A stretch of 9,705 bases of DNA from Clostridiales bacterium (GTDB lineage: Bacteria; Bacillota; Clostridia; Lachnospirales; Lachnospiraceae): assembly GCA_019420405.1 (NCBI GenBank), contig JAHZHF010000099.1, positions 1 to 9,705 on the forward strand. The letters are read 5' to 3'. The notes below the pieces were generated by a model. It saw nothing but the letters and a program-made list of their open reading frames with translations. It searched no databases and was not told the DNA's origin. A program made the translations under genes and the position numbers. Position 1 is the first letter of the stretch; every line of letters begins with the position of its first letter. Positions 5,565 through 9,705 of this stretch are shown here, in pieces.

Positions 5565-7326
5565 GACCGGAACCATCTACGGGATCAACGGTCCCGTCAT
5601 CTACTTAAAAGGAAACACCGGCTTCCGCATGTCCGAGATGGTCTATGTGGGCAGCCAGAAGCTGGTGGGCGAGGTCATCGCCCTCGACAAGGACATGACC
5701 ACAGTTCAGGTATACGAGGAGACCACGGGCCTGCGCCCGGGCGAGGAGGTCACTGCAACCGGAAACGCAGTTTCCGTAACCCTTGCCCCCGGTATCCTCA
5801 ACAATATTTTCGACGGCATTGAGCGCCCTCTGGAGCGAATCGCAGATTCATCCGGCGGCGCTTTCATCACAAGAGGAGTCAGCGTGGACTCCCTCGACAG
5901 ACAGAAAAAATGGCAGACTCACATCACCGTGGAGAAAGGCCAGTACCTGCACGGCGGCGACATCATCGCAGAAGTTCCGGAGACTCACGCCATCGTCCAT
6001 AAATGCATGGTTCCTCCGGATATAGAGGGAACTGTCGTGGCTGCAGTCCCGGACGGAGAGTACACAATCGATGAGGCTCTCATCACCCTGGAGCTCTCCG
6101 ACGGCTCCACAAAAGAACTGACCATGACCCAGCACTGGCCCATCCGAGTTCCGCGTCCCACGCACCACCGTTTCCCGGCATCTGTGCCGCTGATTACGGG
6201 ACAGCGTATCATTGACACTATGTTTCCCATCGCCAAGGGGGGCACTGCTGCCATCCCCGGAGGATTCGGAACCGGAAAGACCATGACCCAGCACCAGATC
6301 GCCAAATGGGCGGACGCTGATATCATCATCTACATCGGATGCGGCGAGCGTGGAAATGAGATGACCCAGGTACTCGAGGAATTCGGTGAACTGACCGACC
6401 CGCGTACAGGTAATCCCCTGATGGACCGCACCACTCTGATCGCTAACACATCCAACATGCCCGTGGCCGCCCGTGAGGCAAGTATCTACACCGGCCTTAC
6501 ATTAGCGGAATATTACCGGGATATGGGGTATGACGTAGCCATTATGGCGGACTCCACTTCCAGATGGGCTGAGGCTCTGCGTGAGCTGTCCGGACGTCTG
6601 GAGGAGATGCCTGCGGAGGAAGGTTTCCCCGCATACCTGGCTTCCCGCCTTTCCGCCTTCTACGAGAGAGCGGGCATGATGCACAACTTAAATGGAACCG
6701 ACGGTTCTGTTACCATCATCGGCGCAGTTTCGCCTCAGGGCGGCGACTTCTCCGAGCCGGTCACGCAGAACACGAAGCGTTTCGTCCGCTGCTTCTGGGG
6801 ACTGGACAAGAGTCTGGCCTATTCCAGACATTTCCCGGCGATCCACTGGCTCACCAGCTACAGTGAATATTTAAACGACTTAAGCCACTGGTATCAGGAC
6901 AATGTATCCCAGCAGTTCGTGGACTACCGCAACCGCCTGATGGCGCTCTTAAACCAGGAGAGCAGTCTGCTCGAGATCGTCAAGCTGATCGGAAGCGACG
7001 TGCTCCCGGATGACCAGAAGCTTGTTCTGGAGATCGCCCGCGTGATCCGCCTGGGATTCCTGCAGCAGAATGCATTCCACAAGGACGACACCTGCGTCTC
7101 CCTGGAGAAGCAGTTCCTTATGATGGACACGATCCTGTACCTTTACAAACAGGCCCGCACACTTGTCACCATGGGGCATCCCATGTCCGTGCTGAAGGCG
7201 GAAAACATTTTCGACCGGATCATTTCCATCAAGTACGACGTCCCCAACGACAGGCTGGAGATGTTCGCACAGTATCACAGAGACATTGACGCATTCTATC
7301 AGAGAGTGCTTGAGAAAAACGCGTAA
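5557..7326 (+). CDS. ntpA: V-type ATPase catalytic subunit A
   Basis: A 589-residue catalytic subunit; three copies alternate with subunit B and hydrolyse or make ATP. Visible motifs are a Walker A P-loop GGFGTGKT at 235-242 (K241 and T242 bind phosphate and Mg), the catalytic glutamate motif GER at 263-265 in CGERGNEM, and Walker B ending at D332 in VAIMADSTSRWAEALRE. The bulge domain of A subunits (non-homologous region) covers about 110-200, including LDRQKKWQTHITVEKG. The usual proline in GPFGxGKT is glycine here, which is a mild variant. The ATG at 5557 follows AGGAGG (5543-5548) at 8 bases, inside the end of subunit E. The enzyme is cytosolic and attached to the membrane ring through D/F and the stalks. 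Confidence 0.98.
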   Translation: MLKTGTIYGINGPVIYLKGNTGFRMSEMVYVGSQKLVGEVIALDKDMTTVQVYEETTGLRPGEEVTATGNAVSVTLAPGILNNIFDGIERPLERIADSSGGAFITRGVSVDSLDRQKKWQTHITVEKGQYLHGGDIIAEVPETHAIVHKCMVPPDIEGTVVAAVPDGEYTIDEALITLELSDGSTKELTMTQHWPIRVPRPTHHRFPASVPLITGQRIIDTMFPIAKGGTAAIPGGFGTGKTMTQHQIAKWADADIIIYIGCGERGNEMTQVLEEFGELTDPRTGNPLMDRTTLIANTSNMPVAAREASIYTGLTLAEYYRDMGYDVAIMADSTSRWAEALRELSGRLEEMPAEEGFPAYLASRLSAFYERAGMMHNLNGTDGSVTIIGAVSPQGGDFSEPVTQNTKRFVRCFWGLDKSLAYSRHFPAIHWLTSYSEYLNDLSHWYQDNVSQQFVDYRNRLMALLNQESSLLEIVKLIGSDVLPDDQKLVLEIARVIRLGFLQQNAFHKDDTCVSLEKQFLMMDTILYLYKQARTLVTMGHPMSVLKAENIFDRIISIKYDVPNDRLEMFAQYHRDIDAFYQRVLEKNA

Positions 7327-7341
7327 GGAGGACCGGATATC

Positions 7342-8727
7342 ATGTCAATTGAATATTTAGGCTTAAGCAGTATCAACGGCCCTCTCATCGCTCTGGAGGG
7401 CGTACAGGACGCTTTCTATGACGAGATCGTAGAATTCGTTATAGAGGGCACAGAGCATAAAATCGGACGTATTGTCGAGATCTACGAGGACAAGGCTGTC
7501 ATACAGGTATTCGAAGGCTCTGAAAATATGTCCCTGAAAAACACGCACACGAAGCTCACGGGACATCCCATGGAGATCGCGCTTTCCCCGGATATGCTGG
7601 GGCGTACTTTCAACGGGATCGGACAGCCCATCGACGACCTGGGCCCCATCGTGTCCACGCTGAAACGCGATGTAAACGGCCTGCCGTTAAACCCGGTACG
7701 CCGCGAATACCCCAGGAACTATATTCACACCGGAATTTCCGCAATCGACGGACTGACCACACTGATCCGCGGTCAGAAGCTGCCGATCTTCTCCGGAAAC
7801 GGACTCCCCCACGACCAGCTTGCGGCACAGATCGTAAAGCAGGCGTCCCTCGGGGAAAACTCTGATGAAAATTTCGCCATCGTCTTCGCCGCAATGGGCG
7901 TCAAACACGATGTGGCCGATTTCTTCCGGAATACATTCGAGGAAAGCGGAGTTGCCGACCATGTGGCCATGTTCCTAAACCTGGCAAATGACCCGGTGGT
8001 TGAGCGTCTGATCACTCCGAAGGTGGCGCTGACCGTGGCCGAATATCTGGCATTTGAGCAGAATATGCATATCCTTGTAATTCTGACGGATATGACCTCC
8101 TTTGCAGAGGCCATGCGTGAGGTATCCTCATCCAAGGGAGAGATCCCCAGCCGTAAAGGTTACCCGGGCTATCTGTACAGTGAGCTGGCTACGATCTACG
8201 AGCGCGCTGGTATCGTCCAGGGTGTAAACGGATCTGTGACTCAGCTCCCGATCCTGACCATGCCAAACGATGATATCACTCACCCAATCCCCGACCTGAC
8301 CGGGTATATCACAGAGGGGCAGATCGTACTCGACCGCCCGCTCCACGGGCAGTCCATATATCCGCCCATCAACATCCTGCCCTCCCTCTCCCGTCTGATG
8401 AAGGACGGTATCGGAGCAGGATACACAAGAGAGGATCATCAGGATCTGGCCAACCAGCTCTTCTCCGCCTATGCGAAAGTGGGAGACGCGCGTAACCTGG
8501 CGTCCGTTATCGGAGAGGACGAACTCTCCCCTATTGATAAAAAATACCTGGAATTCGGCAAGGAATTCGAGGAGCGCTATATCGGCCAGGGCCAGAACGA
8601 AAACCGGAGCATGGAAGAAACACTGGATCTGGGCTGGGAACTCTTAGGAAAACTTCCGAGGGAAGAGCTCGACAGAGTGGATACGAAGATACTTGACAAG
8701 TATTATAAACCTGCTGACGAAGAATAA
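7342..8727 (+). CDS. ntpB: V-type ATPase regulatory subunit B
   Basis: A 461-residue non-catalytic partner of subunit A in the A3B3 head. It has the beta-barrel N-terminus (INGPLIALEGV), the degenerate nucleotide loop IFSGNGLPHDQ (to about residue 159), where the P-loop lysine is absent as expected for B, and PSLSRLMKDG with R351 at the position of the arginine finger (R350 in E. hirae NtpB) that reaches the catalytic site of A. The length is normal. The ATG follows AAGGAGG (7325-7331) at 10 bases, with 15 bases after the stop of A. No defects are seen. Confidence 0.98.
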   Translation: MSIEYLGLSSINGPLIALEGVQDAFYDEIVEFVIEGTEHKIGRIVEIYEDKAVIQVFEGSENMSLKNTHTKLTGHPMEIALSPDMLGRTFNGIGQPIDDLGPIVSTLKRDVNGLPLNPVRREYPRNYIHTGISAIDGLTTLIRGQKLPIFSGNGLPHDQLAAQIVKQASLGENSDENFAIVFAAMGVKHDVADFFRNTFEESGVADHVAMFLNLANDPVVERLITPKVALTVAEYLAFEQNMHILVILTDMTSFAEAMREVSSSKGEIPSRKGYPGYLYSELATIYERAGIVQGVNGSVTQLPILTMPNDDITHPIPDLTGYITEGQIVLDRPLHGQSIYPPINILPSLSRLMKDGIGAGYTREDHQDLANQLFSAYAKVGDARNLASVIGEDELSPIDKKYLEFGKEFEERYIGQGQNENRSMEETLDLGWELLGKLPREELDRVDTKILDKYYKPADEE

Positions 8728-8775
8728 TTATAAAAGATAAGTACCTTTCAGCCCCGATGTTAAAGGAGGGATTTT

Positions 8776-9408
8776 ATGGATCCACGTACATTTCCAACCA
8801 AAGGAAATCTGATGCTGGCGAAGAACTCGCTGGCGCTTGCAAAGCAGGGCTATGACCTGATGGATAAGAAGAGAAATATTCTGATCCGCGAGCTGATGGA
8901 TCTGATCGACGAGGCCCGCAGTATTCAGGAGGAGATCGACACCACGTTTACCTACGCGTATCAGTGCCTCCAGCGCGCCAATATTGAGAACGGAATCAGC
9001 AATGTGGAGCTGCTTGCGTATACAGTTCCCATTGAGAATTCCATCACGATCCAGACCAGGAGCATCATGGGAACCGAGATTCCCCATGTGAAATACGTCC
9101 CTGATGCCGGACGTCCTACTTATGCTTTCAGCACCACCCACGAGTCCATCGACAAGGCAAGGGAGGCATTCCGCAAGGTAAAGGATCTGACCATCAAACT
9201 GTCCATGGTTGAAAACGCGGCATACCGCCTGGCAGGTAATATCAAAAAGACGCAGAAGCGCGCCAACGCGCTTCAGAACATCACGATCCCGATGTATTCC
9301 TCACTCGTCTATACGATTACAAATGCACTGGAAGAAAAAGAGCGTGAGGAATTTACGCGGCTGAAAGTCATCAAGAGGATGAAGACCAAAAAAGAAGCGG
9401 CAGGATAA
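8776..9408 (+). CDS. ntpD: V-type ATPase subunit D (central shaft)
   Basis: A 210-residue protein whose long N- and C-terminal helices form the coiled coil that rotates inside the A3B3 head and sits in subunit C. The start PRTFPTKGNLMLAKNSLALA and the following helix KRNILIRELMDLIDEA are typical of the family. The middle contains the short beta region that binds subunit F, and the C-terminus is highly basic (RMKTKKEAAG). The ATG follows AAAGGAGGG (8762-8770). It is separated from B by 48 bases with no obvious promoter. It is the last gene of the operon. Confidence 0.97.
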   Translation: MDPRTFPTKGNLMLAKNSLALAKQGYDLMDKKRNILIRELMDLIDEARSIQEEIDTTFTYAYQCLQRANIENGISNVELLAYTVPIENSITIQTRSIMGTEIPHVKYVPDAGRPTYAFSTTHESIDKAREAFRKVKDLTIKLSMVENAAYRLAGNIKKTQKRANALQNITIPMYSSLVYTITNALEEKEREEFTRLKVIKRMKTKKEAAG

Positions 9409-9432
9409 CTGTTCAGCTATAAAGTTCAATAA

Positions 9433-9502
9433 CTCCCGCATGAAAAACATCCGAAAACAGGGAAGATTCTGAGACGTATTCTGCGGGGATGGGGCTGTTT
9501 TC
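9433..9502 (+). terminator. Possible operon end: two crossing inverted repeats
   Basis: Downstream of subunit D, TCCCGCA (9434-9440) pairs with TGCGGGG (9482-9488; one G-U), and GAAAACAG (9453-9460) pairs perfectly with CTGTTTTC (9495-9502). The stems cross, so they either form a pseudoknot or are alternatives. The T-rich arm of the second stem gives it a terminator look, and on the - strand that stem is followed by GTTTTTC. Loops are long and no clean T-run follows on the + strand, so the terminator call is weak. Confidence 0.3.
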
Positions 9503-9507
9503 TGAGC

Positions 9508-9536
9508 TTTACAAGACGGAAGTTAATGAATATATA
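9508..9536 (+). promoter_or_regulatory. Candidate promoter downstream of the ATPase operon
   Basis: TTTACA (9508-9513, 5 of 6 consensus) and TATATA (9531-9536) are spaced by exactly 17 bases. A start near 9543 would place the GC-rich hairpin at 9551-9597 at the very 5' end of a new transcript reading out of the window. No protein gene starts within the window behind it. Confidence 0.45.
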
Positions 9537-9550
9537 GCTTTCAGAAGTAA

Positions 9551-9597
9551 GGCGCGGCCAGAAGGCTTTTCGAAGTCGATAGCTCTCAAGCCGCGCC
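9551..9597. repeat. GC-rich hairpin with inner UUCG loop
   Basis: GGCGCGGC (9551-9558) and GCCGCGCC (9590-9597) are perfect 8-bp complements. Inside the loop, GGCTT and AAGTC pair around TTCG (9564-9577; one G-U), giving a UUCG-type tetraloop in + strand RNA. Neither strand has a clean T-run after the stem, although TTTCTACGTTT follows on the + strand. It may be a weak terminator, a leader attenuator, or the first helix of a structured RNA started from the promoter at 9508-9536. Confidence 0.5.
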
Positions 9598-9634
9598 ATT
9601 TCTACGTTTATCAGCCTATTTAGTCAGTAACATT

Positions 9635-9705
9635 TCCCGTTTGTACAGCCCAGGAAGCGGAGCGGACGGTTGGAGTACACTTTCTGGGAAAGGAGACAGC
9701 CGGGA
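9635..9705 (+). ncRNA. Putative structured RNA with a pseudoknot, cut by the window end
   Basis: Three complementary sets lie in 71 bases. TGTAC (9642-9646) matches GTACA (9675-9679). CCCAGGAAG (9649-9657) matches CTTTCTGGG (9680-9688) over 9 bp with one G-U. TCCCG (9635-9639) matches CGGGA (9701-9705) as a possible closing stem. The first two are interleaved, which is the order of an H-type pseudoknot. Unpaired + strand segments are purine-rich (CGGAGCGGACGG; GGGAAAGGAGAC), as in many functional RNAs, which favours the + strand. No coding frame here looks convincing. I do not recognise the family with certainty; clostridial RNAs such as the raiA motif should be tested first. It could also be the leader of a gene beyond the window. 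Confidence 0.4.

Noticed and set aside
8744..8766. CCTTT pairing with AAAGG of the subunit D ribosome site
   Set aside because: Only five base pairs with a 13-base loop, too weak to claim as a regulatory hairpin.
9616..9705. - strand frame open from the window edge to a TAG, 29 codons, ending LYKREMLLTK
   Set aside because: The Ser/Pro-rich composition is not protein-like, a second - strand frame is also open there (ending GCTNGKCY), and the DNA is full of interleaved complementary segments better explained as RNA structure. A real gene end entering from the right cannot be fully excluded.

Overview
The window is dominated by one complete bacterial V-type (V/A-type) ATPase operon on the + strand, at 763-9408. 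Its nine genes run in the order G/H-like stalk protein, C, I, K, F, E, A, B, D. Every subunit needed for a working rotary ATPase is present: the A/B catalytic head, the D/F central shaft, the E/G peripheral stalks, the C socket, the I stator and the K rotor ring. On the left edge, divergently transcribed on the - strand, is the N-terminal part of trmB, the tRNA (guanine-N7)-methyltransferase, which runs off the window.

The organism is most likely a low- to mid-GC anaerobic Firmicute, probably Lachnospiraceae or another clostridium. The reasons are strong AGGAGG Shine-Dalgarno sites before almost every gene, sigma-A type promoters, the V-type ATPase itself, protein sequences of clostridial type, and a near-consensus clostridial Rex operator. 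This placement is inference; no 16S rRNA or other taxonomic marker is present.

Layout: 1-418 is trmB (-). 419-762 is a divergent control region. It holds a good trmB promoter (548-576) overlapped by a large dyad (504-550), a central AT palindrome (607-620), a Rex-like operator (633-650) abutting the V-ATPase -35, and the V-ATPase promoter (649-676) with an ~80-nt leader. 763-9408 holds the ATPase genes, packed with overlaps or short gaps. The exceptions are 47 A-rich bases before K, a 110-bp gap after K that contains a strong hairpin, and 48 bp between B and D. The features around K fit the need for many K copies per complex. 9409-9705 has no convincing protein gene. It holds inverted repeats near the operon end, a candidate new promoter (9508-9536), a GC-rich hairpin (9551-9597), and at the right edge a nested or crossing set of complementary segments (9635-9705) that looks like the 5' part of a structured RNA.

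The coding part is a known system, well recognised and intact. The parts worth a second look are the possible redox (Rex) control of the ATPase, the unusual N-terminal half of the K proteolipid, the K-F intercistronic hairpin, and the possible structured noncoding RNA at the right edge.
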